Shown here in pieces: positions 55,600-64,000 of a stretch of DNA of 64,000 bases. The translations under genes and the position numbers were made by a program. Source of the stretch: Humulus lupulus (taxonomy: Eukaryota > Streptophyta > Magnoliopsida > Rosales > Cannabaceae); contig NC_084794.1 of assembly GCF_963169125.1 (NCBI RefSeq), positions 72,451,665 through 72,515,664 on the forward strand. Direction: 5' to 3'. A model generated the notes under the pieces. That model did not search any database. It saw only the letters and a list, made by a program, of their open reading frames with translations, and had not been told where the DNA came from. Position 1 is the first letter of the stretch. The number at the start of each line of letters is the position of its first letter.

Positions 55600-58551
55600 A
55601 TGGCGCCTAAGAACACCACCGCGGCCTCCAAGAGGGCAAGCACCTCCAGGGAGCATGCTAGATCGGAGAATCCCAACGTTCAAGATCGTGAGAATGAGCC
55701 TAGGGTCGTGCTTGAGGATGTAGCTCCTGAAGTTGAGGAGCTCCAGGAGACCATGAGTGCGTTCCAGGATGAGTTGGCCCAGTTCAATGCTAGGCAGGAG
55801 GCCTTTGCTGAGGAAATGGCCAAGCAGAGACAAGAGATGGACGCTAGGAGCGAGGAGATCCGTCGACAGCAGGAGGAGGCCGACAGGCGACATCGCGAAG
55901 CTGCTCTTGCTTTGGAGGCAGCTGCGCAGTTGACCCGAGCCAATGCTCAAGCTGCGCCTCGGGTGATACCCACTCAAGAAGCAAGGACCACAGAGGCTGG
56001 TCATAAGAAAGCTGATAGACCAGCAAGAGGTGGTAATAACCCGCCTGGTCATGAGGAGGAGGGAGTACGATCACGCACTGCCTCTACCCAAAGGGGGAAT
56101 TCTAAAACCCCCTCAAGGAGCCACAGATCAGAGACTTCCAGGTCAGGAAGTCATAATTCTGGCAGTAAGAAAACACCTTCTGAGCAGGGGCACAACAAAG
56201 CCCCTCGTGGCAAGGAAACTTCACACTTCAAAGATGGACATGGGCGTGATGAAGGTGACAGTTACCACACCAACCAGTTGAAGGAGAAGAATAATAACTG
56301 ACAAGGAGGAGATGATCAACCAGCTCAAACGGGGAAGCCACCACGGCATCCCAACCAGCGTAATGGCAAGGAGCACGCTCCACCTAGTAGGCCCTCCGAA
56401 AAGACTCGGAGTACGGTGTTCGACCGGTTGGGAAAGAACACTGCTCAGAAGGACCTAAGGGACATCATTGATGACAGAAGGAGGCCCGCTCCAGTCGAAG
56501 GGCAGGAGCCAATCCGTCCTACTAGTCGAGTAGAAATACTTGACGTGGATACGCCAGATAGGGGTGCCCGACCAAGCGGTCCCGAAGGTGCATCCCCAGC
56601 AGTGGCCCCAGCCATCCAAGCCCAGCTTGATGCTTTGATGGCGGCAGTACAAGGTTTATCCAAACAACCAGTTATTGATCCGGTAGACCACAGAAGTGGT
56701 AGCCCTTTTTGTGCTAGAATAAGAGCAGCCCAACCACCAAGGAAATACAAGGCGCCGGTATTGCCAGTTTATACAGAAAAGGCAGACCCGGTGAGACACG
56801 TTGGAAAGTTCGAAGATCAGATGGAGCTGCTTGGGGTGAGTGACGATTACCGTTGTAGAGTCTTCCCCACCACCTTGTCAGACACTGCCCAAGAGTGGTA
56901 CTGGAAGTTCAAACCCGACTCCATCACCTCTTGGGAGAGCCTTAGGAAGGAGTTCTGCAGGCAGTTCAGCACTGCCCGAACCCCTCCAGTTTATGCCAAC
57001 CACTTGGTGGATATTAGGCAAGGAAAAGATGAATCTCTCAAGAACTACATACAGAGGTTTATGAGAGAAGCCAATCGGGCTACCGCTGTTGGAGATGAAG
57101 GGAAGATGGTTGCAACCTCCTCGGGTATTATTTATCGAAGTCCATTGTGGGACAGCATTCACCGCCATCCAATTTCAACTTTACAACAGTTCTTGGACCG
57201 TGCAGATAAGTACATGAAGTTGGACGATGCCATTGAGAAAGGAGAGAACGGGTTGAACAACCCAAGTGGATCGGGGGATACTCCAAAGGATAGTGGAAAT
57301 GATCAAGGCGGTAGTAAGAAACGTGGGAATAACGGGTCTGACCGCCGCAGTGAGAAGAAAGCTAAGTCTGGGTCGAATGACAAACCTACGAAGTATGAAC
57401 CTCGATTCACCAACTACACTACTCTTTCGGCAACCCGAGCGGAGATCTATCTAGCCAGCCATCAGGAGGTCCCTTACCGAAGACCCCCTCCGATCAAGAA
57501 GGAAATGAATAAGAGGGATAAGAACAAGTTCTGTCGATTCCATGGAGACTATGGTCATGACACGAACGAGTGTAACCACCTTAAGGATGAGATAGAGTTT
57601 CTCCTCCGTTCGGGGAAACTAAAAAAATATAAGGCAGAGAAGACCCAAGGAGAGGGAAGCAACAATAATCCTGGGTTCAAGCGACAACGGTCCCCACCTT
57701 TGCAACCTGAACCTGTGGACTTCACACTAGATACAATATGTGGAGGACCACATCTTGCGGGTGATAGCAGCAAGGCGAGGGAAAGATATGCTCGCACCCT
57801 TCGTCATGAGTTGGAGGCAGCGTCCACATCCGAGGTTATGACGGTGGAGGAGAGACCATCAAAGAACCCAAGGTATGAAAGTGAGTCCCTCACCTTCACT
57901 GAGGAGGATGCCAAACACGTGAGGTACCCTCACAATGACCCTCTTGTAGTAACAGTTCAAATAGCTAACATGAAGGTGAAAAGATGTCTGGTTGATACGG
58001 GAAGTTCCGTAAACATTATTTATAAGTCCTCTTTTGAAAAAATGAAGCTATCCATCAATGACTTGAAGCCATGCTCTCACGTCATTTACGGGTTTACTGG
58101 AGAGGGACTATCACCAGCTGGAACAATAAAGTTACCAGTCACCACGGGGGAAGCTCCAAAGCATGAAACCGTGATGACTGATTTTTTGATTGTTGACTAC
58201 CCGTCTTCCTACAATGTGGTTATTGGTCGACCACTACTCACCAACTTGCATGCGGTAGTTTCAATTTGGCACCTCTCTATGAAGTTCCCGACCAGCGCTG
58301 GCGTAGGCTGCGTCCAAGGAGACCAAAGGGAAGCTAGAGAGTGTTATAATGCCTCCATAGCTAAGGCAAAGAAAGGTGCCAAGGAAAACAACATGATTGT
58401 GTGTGTTGAAGGAGGGGAAGTGGATGAGATGGACGTAGACCAGAGTCTTGTCGTAGTAAACGATGAAGAGGTGTTGAAGGAGTGTGACCAGGAGAGCACT
58501 CCCAGTTTGAAAAAGCAGAAGACCCCATCAGGTGATGAAGTCACCAAATAG
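55600..58551 (+). CDS. Tat gag-protease ORF, one premature stop
   Basis: ATG 55600 to TAG 58549-58551, 983 codons before the stop, with a single in-frame TGA at 56299-56301. Residues 1-230: acidic coiled coil (EELQETMSAFQDELAQFNAR, EMAKQRQEM) and a Ser/Arg/Lys-rich spacer. About 380-500: Retrotrans_gag-type domain (RKYKAPVLPVY, LSDTAQEWYWKFKPDSITSW, FCRQFSTAR). About 644-658: one CCHC-like knuckle (FCRFHGDYGHDTNEC). About 785-905: retropepsin with LVDTGSS (Asp about 799) and VVIGRPLL. Gag packages RNA and the protease matures the polyprotein. Apart from the TGA it looks usable. The terminal TAG is discussed at 58549. Confidence 0.9.
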
Positions 58552-58596
58552 GGCGTTGCCCAAAGCGAGGGAAGAGATATTGATCCTCGCTTTGGG
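58549..58596 (+). promoter_or_regulatory. Putative stop-codon readthrough module at gag-pol junction
   Basis: ACC AAA TAG G, then spacer GGCGTTG (58552-58558), then a perfect 12-bp hairpin: CCCAAAGCGAGG (58559-58570), 14-nt loop, CCTCGCTTTGGG (58585-58596). The frames on both sides of the TAG are the same, and pol has no in-frame ATG before 58612 (where the first candidate start is GTG). Stop, spacer, loop length and hairpin recur in the older copy at 49552-49600. Retroviruses of the murine leukaemia type use a UAG followed by a spacer and RNA structure in this way; here it is inference. Confidence 0.6.
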
Positions 58597-61500
58597 GATT
58601 ATGAGAGTAATGTGGGACCGTCCGAGGAGTTAGAGGAGGTCCCTATAGATGAGAATGACCCGACAAGAGGGGTCAAGATTGGGAAGAAGTTGAAAGCTGA
58701 GGTGAGAGCACGGCTGATAGAGTTCTTGCAAAGGAATCAGGATGTCTTCGCCTGGTCTCACAAGGATATGGTGGGTATCTCACCAACTGTGATCAGCCAC
58801 GTGCTCAACGTGGATGAAAGGTATCCAGCGGTACAGCAGAAGAGGAGGTTACTTGACAAGGAGCGAGCAAAGGCTCTTAAGGAGGAAGTAGAGCGGTTGA
58901 AGGAGAACGGGTTTATTAGAGAGGCATACTACCCAGCTTGGGTTTCAAACCCAGTCTTGGTGCCTAAACCCAATGGAAAGTGGAGGACTTGTGTAGATTT
59001 TACTGATCTAAACAAAGCATGCCCGAAGGATTGTTTCCCTTTACCAAGAATAGACCACTTGGTGGATGCAACCTCTGGTCACGAGACCTTGTCCTTCATG
59101 GACGCATATTCGGGATACAACCAAATCAACATGCATCCTCCTGATGAAGAACATACCAGCTTCCGAACGGATATAGGGCTCTATTGCTATAGAGTGATGC
59201 CCTTCGGGTTAAAGAATGCAGGAGCTACTTTCCAGCGCTTGGTGAATGGCATGTTTCGTGACTTAATCGGCAAAAGCATGGAGGTATATGTAGATGATAT
59301 GCTGGTGAAGTCGAAGGAAGCTGAGGGGCACGTGGGAGACTTAGAGGAGTGCTTTGCAATCTTGAGGAAGTATAACATGAAATTAAACCCCCTCAAATGT
59401 TCGTTTGGAGTGGGTTCTGGGAAATTCCTTGGGTTTATTGTCAACTCCCGAGGAATAGAAGCAAACCCTGAAAAGATCAAGGCTCTCATGGAGATGAAGT
59501 CTCCCACAAGAATAAAGGATGTGCAAAGCTTGACTGGGCGGATTGCGGCTCTAAGCAGGTTCGTCTCAAAATCAACGGACAAGTGTGTCCCGTTTTTTAA
59601 CCTGCTTAAAGGAGGCAAAAAATTCGAGTGGACCGCAGAGTGTGAACAAGCTCTCCAGGCGATAAAGGAACATTTGGCTCAACCTCCTGTTCTTTCTAAG
59701 CCAGTTGATGAAGAGGACCTACTTATATATCTAGCAGTCACGGAGCACGCTGTTAGTGCTGCTTTAGTACGTGAGGAGGATAAGGTACAGCACCCAGTGT
59801 ATTACGTTAGCAAGCGTTTGATAGGAGCGGAGTCCCGATACCCCATGATTGAGAAGTTGGCTTACTGCTTGGTACTTGCATCACGAAAGTTGAGGCCATA
59901 TTTCCAAGCACACCCCATCAAGGTCCTCACTGACCAGCCTCTTCGCCAAGTTTTGCAAAAACCGGAGTCGTCTGGTCAGCTACTTAAATGGGCGGTCGAG
60001 CTAGGCCAGTTTGAAATCAAGTACCAACCAAGGACTGCTATTAAGGGTCAAGCCTTGGCAGACTTCATCGCTAAGTGTACCGGAATCGTTGAGGTCCCTA
60101 ACCAACAGGAGAGTGCTACTGGGTTAAAAGAAGAAGTTCCTGCTTGGCAACTTTTCGTTGATGGATCGTCGAACGAGCATCATTCAGGAGCTGGGATTAT
60201 ACTAGTCACACCAGAGAAGCACCGAATTCATTGTGCACTGAGGTTCGGGTTCAATGCTTCTAATAACGAAGCGGAGTATGAGGCCCTCTTAGCAGGCTTG
60301 CGACTGGCTAGAGATGTACGTGCCCAGTCGGTGGAAATAAACAATGATTCCCAATTGGTGGTTTATCAAGTTTTAGGTGAGTACCAAGCGAGGGGCCTAC
60401 GCATGGTGGCATACTTAAACAAAACTAAAGATTTACTAGCCCAGTTCGAGGAGTATACCATCAAGCTAGTACCAAGGGAGCAGAATTCCAATGCTGATGC
60501 TCTGGCAAAGCTTGCAAGTGCGAAAGATGCCGAAACACTGAATATAGTTCCAGTAGAGTATTTGGCAGAGCCAAGCATTGATAGAGAAGAGGCCATGCTG
60601 ATTACGATAGTCGACACCTGGATGACTCCCATCATTGCTTACCTTGAACATGGGACACTCCCAGATGGTCGTAATGAAGCAAGGAAAGTTATGAGGCAAG
60701 CTGCTAGGTACACCATGGTGGATGGAGTGTTATATAGGAGAGGATACTCCTTACCTCTCCTCAGGTGCATAACCCCCGACCAGTCAAAGAGCTTATTAGC
60801 TGAAGTGCATGAGGGGTTTTGTGGAGATCATGCTGGGGGGCAGAGTCTATCTAAAAAGATCTTGAGGCAAGGATTTTTCTGGCCTACTATGAACGAAGAC
60901 TCTATGGAATATGTGAAAAGGTGTGACAAATGCCAAAGATTTTCTAAGGTACCCAGAGCACCCCCAAATCTTTTGAAGCAAATGCAAAGTCCGTGGCCTT
61001 TTGCAGTATGGGGCATTGATTTGATCGGGAAGTTACCCAAAGGAAAGGGAGGAGTGCAATTCGCTGTGGTCGCGGTAGATTATTTTACTAAATGGACTGA
61101 GGCCGAACCATTAGCCACGATTACATCGAAGAAAGTGTTGGACTTTGTTGTTAAAAATATAATATGTCGCTATGGTCTACCTAAAAAGATAGTGTCTGAC
61201 AATGGCACCCAGTTTGACAGCGACATATTTACCGATTTTTGCACTCGGCATGGCATCACCAAAAGTTTCTCCTCGGGTGCCCATCCTCAGGCCAATGGGC
61301 AGGTTGAAGCAGTGAACAAAACATTGAAGGACACTTTGAAGAAGCGCCTAGAACAAGCTAAGGGTGCTTGGGCAGATGAGTTACCAGAGGTCCTTTGGTC
61401 GTATAGGACTACCGCTCGGACGGCAACTGGCCATACCCCATTCTCTTTAGCATATGGGTATGAAGCCATGTTACCTGTGGAGATAGATCCACCCTCTCAT

Positions 61501-61848
61501 AGAAGGATCGTTTACAACCAAGAGGAGAACCATCAGTTGTTGGCAGAATCATTGGACTTCCTCGAAGAGAGAAGAGAGGAGGCAAGCCTCAGAGTAGCAG
61601 CTCATCAGCAAAAAGTGGCACGCTACTTCAATTCCAAAGTGCGAGATCGAAAGTTCCAGGTCGGAGATTTAGTCCTAAGGAAGGTGTTTGTTAGAGACCC
61701 AGCAGCTGGTGTGCTAGGACCGAACTGGGAAGGACCATATCAAATTGAACAAATCTTACCGCCCGGCACTTACAAGCTTGCTCGATTGAATGGGGAGCTG
61801 ATCAGAAACTACTGGAATGGCAAGCACTTGAGAAAATATTATCAATAA
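58552..61848 (+). CDS. Tat pol polyprotein: RT, RNase H, second RNase H, integrase (intact)
   Basis: 1098 codons in the gag frame; residue numbers here count from 58612. RT: PKPNGKWRTCVDFTDLN, FPLPRIDHLVD, MPFGLKNAGATFQRLVN, YVDD 226-229. RT-linked RNase H: LLIYLAVTEHAVSAALVRE. Second, archaeal-like RNase H: FVDGSS (Asp 517), NNEAEYEAL (Glu 555), NNDSQLV (Asp 579), NSNADALAK (Asp 629). Integrase: H733, H740, C771, C774 zinc site; catalytic Asp 803, Asp 863 and Glu 899, giving the DD35E spacing. C-terminal GPNWEGPYQIE. No stop or frameshift. It copies the RNA genome to DNA and integrates it. A dual RNase H is a known Tat-lineage trait. Confidence 0.95.
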   Translation, partial: GVAQSEGRDIDPRFGDYESNVGPSEELEEVPIDENDPTRGVKIGKKLKAEVRARLIEFLQRNQDVFAWSHKDMVGISPTVISHVLNVDERYPAVQQKRRLLDKERAKALKEEVERLKENGFIREAYYPAWVSNPVLVPKPNGKWRTCVDFTDLNKACPKDCFPLPRIDHLVDATSGHETLSFMDAYSGYNQINMHPPDEEHTSFRTDIGLYCYRVMPFGLKNAGATFQRLVNGMFRDLIGKSMEVYVDDMLVKSKEAEGHVGDLEECFAILRKYNMKLNPLKCSFGVGSGKFLGFIVNSRGIEANPEKIKALMEMKSPTRIKDVQSLTGRIAALSRFVSKSTDKCVPFFNLLKGGKKFEWTAECEQALQAIKEHLAQPPVLSKPVDEEDLLIYLAVTEHAVSAALVREEDKVQHPVYYVSKRLIGAESRYPMIEKLAYCLVLASRKLRPYFQAHPIKVLTDQPLRQVLQKPESSGQLLKWAVELGQFEIKYQPRTAIKGQALADFIAKCTGIVEVPNQQESATGLKEEVPAWQLFVDGSSNEHHSGAGIILVTPEKHRIHCALRFGFNASNNEAEYEALLAGLRLARDVRAQSVEINNDSQLVVYQVLGEYQARGLRMVAYLNKTKDLLAQFEEYTIKLVPREQNSNADALAKLASAKDAETLNIVPVEYLAEPSIDREEAMLITIVDTWMTPIIAYLEHGTLPDGRNEARKVMRQAARYTMVDGVLYRRGYSLPLLRCITPDQSKSLLAEVHEGFCGDHAGGQSLSKKILRQGFFWPTMNEDSMEYVKRCDKCQRFSKVPRAPPNLLKQMQSPWPFAVWGIDLIGKLPKGKGGVQFAVVAVDYFTKWTEAEPLATITSKKVLDFVVKNIICRYGLPKKIVSDNGTQFDSDIFTDFCTRHGITKSFSSGAHPQANGQVEAVNKTLKDTLKKRLEQAKGAWADELPEVLWSYRTTARTATGHTPFSLAYGYEAMLPVEIDPPSHRRIVYNQEENHQLLAESLDFLEERREEASLRVAAHQQKVARYFNSKVRDRKFQVGDLVLRKVFVRDPAAGVLGPNWEGPYQIEQILPPGTYKLARLNGELIRNYWNGKHLRKYYQ

Positions 61849-62767
61849 ATACTACTTGCAGAGTAGTAGCTTTGTATCAAGTGCTTAACTTGTTATTTAA
61901 GTTTTTTGTTTGTGAACTGGTTATTTGCTACCCAGTTGCATTATTTTGAACAATGTTATTTTGTTTGGAACTCGTTGTTAGACACGTTTTGTCATTTATT
62001 ATTACGAGTAATAAAAGAGGCCACACGCATTGTGGTCGTACCTTGCTACAAACTTTGCATATGTGTTGATTATTTTTGCTGGGCAGTGTTCAACTGTCAT
62101 AATGATTTAAACAAAATAGGTCTTTTAAAAACTAAGTGTAAATATATACTGGACAGTGTTCAACTGGTCGGTATCATAATATGGAGGACCAACGTTTAGA
62201 TAATATTTATGTAGTGGTCAACTACTGATATATTTTCGTATATTTCATGTGTTTCATGAGTAGTAACTACTCGAACAAATCCGATCAAGTAGTAAGTGAT
62301 CAAGGATTTATCCACCCTCAATCACTTGGGGGGCACATAGGGTATACTGGTATGTATTTCAACACAGGCAATAAGAGCACGAGCAAATATGTTTGTTTTT
62401 GAGCTGACTTGTAAGTTTAGAAGTCTAAAATAGCCGTTAAGCTAACTTGTTTTACAAAGCTTAAGTAACTTAGAATTTTTCAAATTCTAAGTTAAAAACT
62501 GATATTCGTGCAACAAGACATTTACGCTCATAAAAAGTTAGAGCAATAAGATCATGAGGAAGTATATTTGGTGTGAACTTATGGAATGGTAAAAATTTCT
62601 AAGTTAAAAAACTAAATTCTCATGTGAAATTAAAGGTTGCACAATAAAAACTTAAAAGTTTGAAATTGTCAGCAAGGAAAGAGTAAAGTGCTAAATGTCA
62701 AAATAGCTCACTAGTTCGAGCAACAAAATACAAAGTAAAGTAGACTGTGATGAACTATGAGAGGGAG
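61849..62767. other. Intergenic region between pol and the antisense gene
   Basis: AT-rich; both genes end here tail to tail. GCAGTGTTCAACTGTC (62084) and ACAGTGTTCAACTGGTC (62152) form a direct repeat. Holds the purine tract at 62323-62337. No coding sequence recognised. Confidence 0.6.
62323..62337 (+). other. Internal polypurine-tract-like site, plus-strand Tat
   Basis: CACTTGGGGGGCACA, 475 bp after the pol stop, sharing TTGGGGGGCA with the family's 3' polypurine tract (24400-24413, 1775-1788) and 13 bases with 45986-46000. Confidence 0.6.
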
Positions 62768-64000
62768 TCACAGGCAAGCTCCTCTAGAGGGTTGATCGAC
62801 TCCCTCCTCTGCATCAGCTGCTCCTCTTGCTCGAAATGATATAGCAGAGCAGGTTGGGGTGAGTGCAGGAGGGTTGGCAGCTTCTTCAGCGGCTCTTGCT
62901 TCACATCTGGCAAGATCCTCTGCTTGGGCCTCCTTGGGGAAACAATCAAGATTAAGAGGCTTGTTCAGCTTCCAAACCTTATAGAAGCAGTCAAAACTGG
63001 CCTCCTCAAAGCGAATCAAGTCAAGCTCTTTTTCTTGCTTCAGCTCTTCGTTCTCGCTAATCAACCTCTCATTGTCTCGAACTAACTCTTTAATATCAAG
63101 AGATTTCTTCTCCAATTGAGTTGTCAAGGAAGCATTGTTTTGAGCCTGTTTTTTGAGAGACTCGTCCCGTTCAGCTATAGTTCTCTCTGCTTGCTCCAGC
63201 TTGGACCTGGCCTCCACCAGTTGATCGTCCTGCACCTTGATCAACTCCTTGTAATCTACGGCTCGAAGCTGAGCATGACCAATGGTGACAAGTGACTGCA
63301 TGGAAGACAAAAAGTTAATACAAGTAAAAATACTAATAACAAAGTATCTCGAGGAAAAATGCTTACCTTCATCAATTGAGCGAGTCCTCTCTTCAAGACA
63401 ACTTCGACACTAAGTCGAGGGTAGGAGTCTAGGCTTTGAAGCGTCGATGCATCACGGCCAATATCCTCAAGAAGCCCCTTGCCCAGGTCACTAACAGCAC
63501 GAAAAAGCTCACTCGAACTACCCTGGTGAGTAGGAGTTAGGCTCGCAGAAGGAGGAAGGGAAGAGGGGGTCAATGGCGGAAGTGTAGTTGGTCCCCCAGG
63601 TTGCCTCCCTTGACTTGGCGATACTACCTTCTGAATCCTCTGTGGAGGCATAGAGCCACTTCCATCACCAGTTTTCCTCTTTGAAGCAACGCAATCTCTG
63701 AACATGTCTGAATCTGCCAAGGATGAAAAAACAAGATTGTTAGAGAAATAAACATAATGAAACGTATGCAAGTGTATGCTACAATTGTGATACTCTCTAA
63801 TTACCAATTATCAAAAATATTCCTATTTTCACTAAGCATGTGTTACCTGCGTTGAAGATCTGATCAAGGAACTCATCCTCGTCGTCCGAGGATGAGCTAA
63901 GTTCCCCTTCAACCTGGATAGCTTTTCCTTTCCCAGGTTGAGCGGGAATAGTAGATCTACGCTGAGGATCAGGCTCTCTAATGACTAGGTCGCCAGATCT
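62768..64000 (-). CDS. Tat antisense gene, 3' exons (partial, intact reading frame)
   Basis: Three exons on the minus strand: 64000 (window edge) to 63847, 63713-63367 and 63295-62768. The introns have CAG|GTAACA..TTGGCAG and AAG|GTAAGC..ATGCAG borders, and the phases join without a stop. The product has an acidic SSSSDDEDE run, a Ser/Pro-rich spacer, a coiled coil (EARSKLEQAERTIAERDESL, NERLISENEELKQEKELDL), FDCFYKVWKLNKPLNLDCF and an Ala/Cys-rich tail. It matches the plus-strand gene at 42042-43554, whose 5' part carries a Transposase_28-like domain. Function unknown; antisense genes downstream of pol are known for Tat elements. Confidence 0.8.

Larger units (their letters stand above)
53849..64000 (+). 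mobile_element. Plus-strand Tat-lineage Ty3/gypsy element, nearly intact, runs off the window
   Basis: LTR 53849-55545, gag-protease 55600-58551, pol 58552-61848, internal purine tract 62323, antisense gene 64000-62768 and beyond. The 3' LTR is outside the window. The element is inserted in the protease region of the older minus-strand Tat element (left flank ATCCT, 53844-53848). Lineage call: second RNase H after the RT-linked one and an antisense gene after pol, both known Tat-lineage traits. It is the youngest large element by state of preservation. Confidence 0.9.

Noticed and set aside
55540..56052. Long minus-strand open frames opposite the Tat gag (also 55680-55943)
   Set aside because: They mirror the codon pattern of the real plus-strand gag coiled coil and match no family.
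61906..62199. 97-codon plus-strand open frame after pol
   Set aside because: Separated from pol by a stop and spacer, Cys/Phe-rich with no motif, and no counterpart in the minus-strand Tat element.

Overview
This 64-kb window is plant nuclear DNA, most likely from a eudicot. No conventional host gene, tRNA, rRNA or CRISPR array is visible. Almost everything is nested transposable elements. The plant origin rests on the element families: Tat-lineage Ty3/gypsy with an antisense gene, chromovirus (Tekay-like) LTRs, a Ty1/copia element, and an En/Spm (CACTA) element carrying TNP2 and Transposase_24/Ulp1 genes. It also rests on plant-type spliced exons and captured fragments of a coatomer beta' gene and an LRR receptor-kinase gene. 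The species cannot be read from the sequence.

Left block (41-18392): a minus-strand copia element. Its left LTR is split by a truncated Tat fragment (1169 to about 3035). Its 3' end is split by a chromovirus remnant (LTR 3479-13139 plus chromodomain to about 13383). That LTR holds a 189-bp tandem repeat, and two of its three units are hit by related solo LTRs (4396-6919 plus strand, 7105-9553 minus strand), each with a perfect 5-bp target duplication.

Middle block: an Ogre/Tat-like element (LTR ending at 21765, gag ORFs 21877-23821) is interrupted by a minus-strand Tat element starting at 23822. The minus-strand Tat element has in turn received four insertions: a solo LTR at 26368-42036 (which contains a complete 13.8-kb CACTA element, 27974-41749, TSD GGA); a solo LTR at 43733-45809; a solo LTR at 49887-53521 (itself containing a Tat solo LTR, 51637-52890); and, at 53849, a younger plus-strand Tat element that runs off the window.

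Right block (53849-64000): the plus-strand Tat element is the best preserved. It has a 1.7-kb LTR, a gag-protease ORF (one premature TGA), an intact pol (RT, two RNase H domains, DDE integrase) and a clean three-exon gene on the opposite strand, tail to tail with pol.

Points I consider most worth a second look: (1) gag-protease and pol are in the same frame, separated by one UAG followed by a 7-nt spacer and a 12-bp hairpin; stop, spacer and hairpin are shared by both Tat copies, which looks like a stop-codon readthrough signal. (2) LTRs of several unrelated families each carry a compact island of a repeated palindromic word, and the word differs between copies of the same family at the same position. 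(3) Both Tat copies carry an internal duplicate of the 3' polypurine tract between pol and the antisense gene. (4) The CACTA element has captured coatomer beta' exons, intron included, and an LRR fragment, and carries an Ulp1-like protease domain. (5) Hairpin repeats with compensatory changes lie in the Ogre-like LTR. All calls were made by eye; family names rest on recognised motifs and no search was run.
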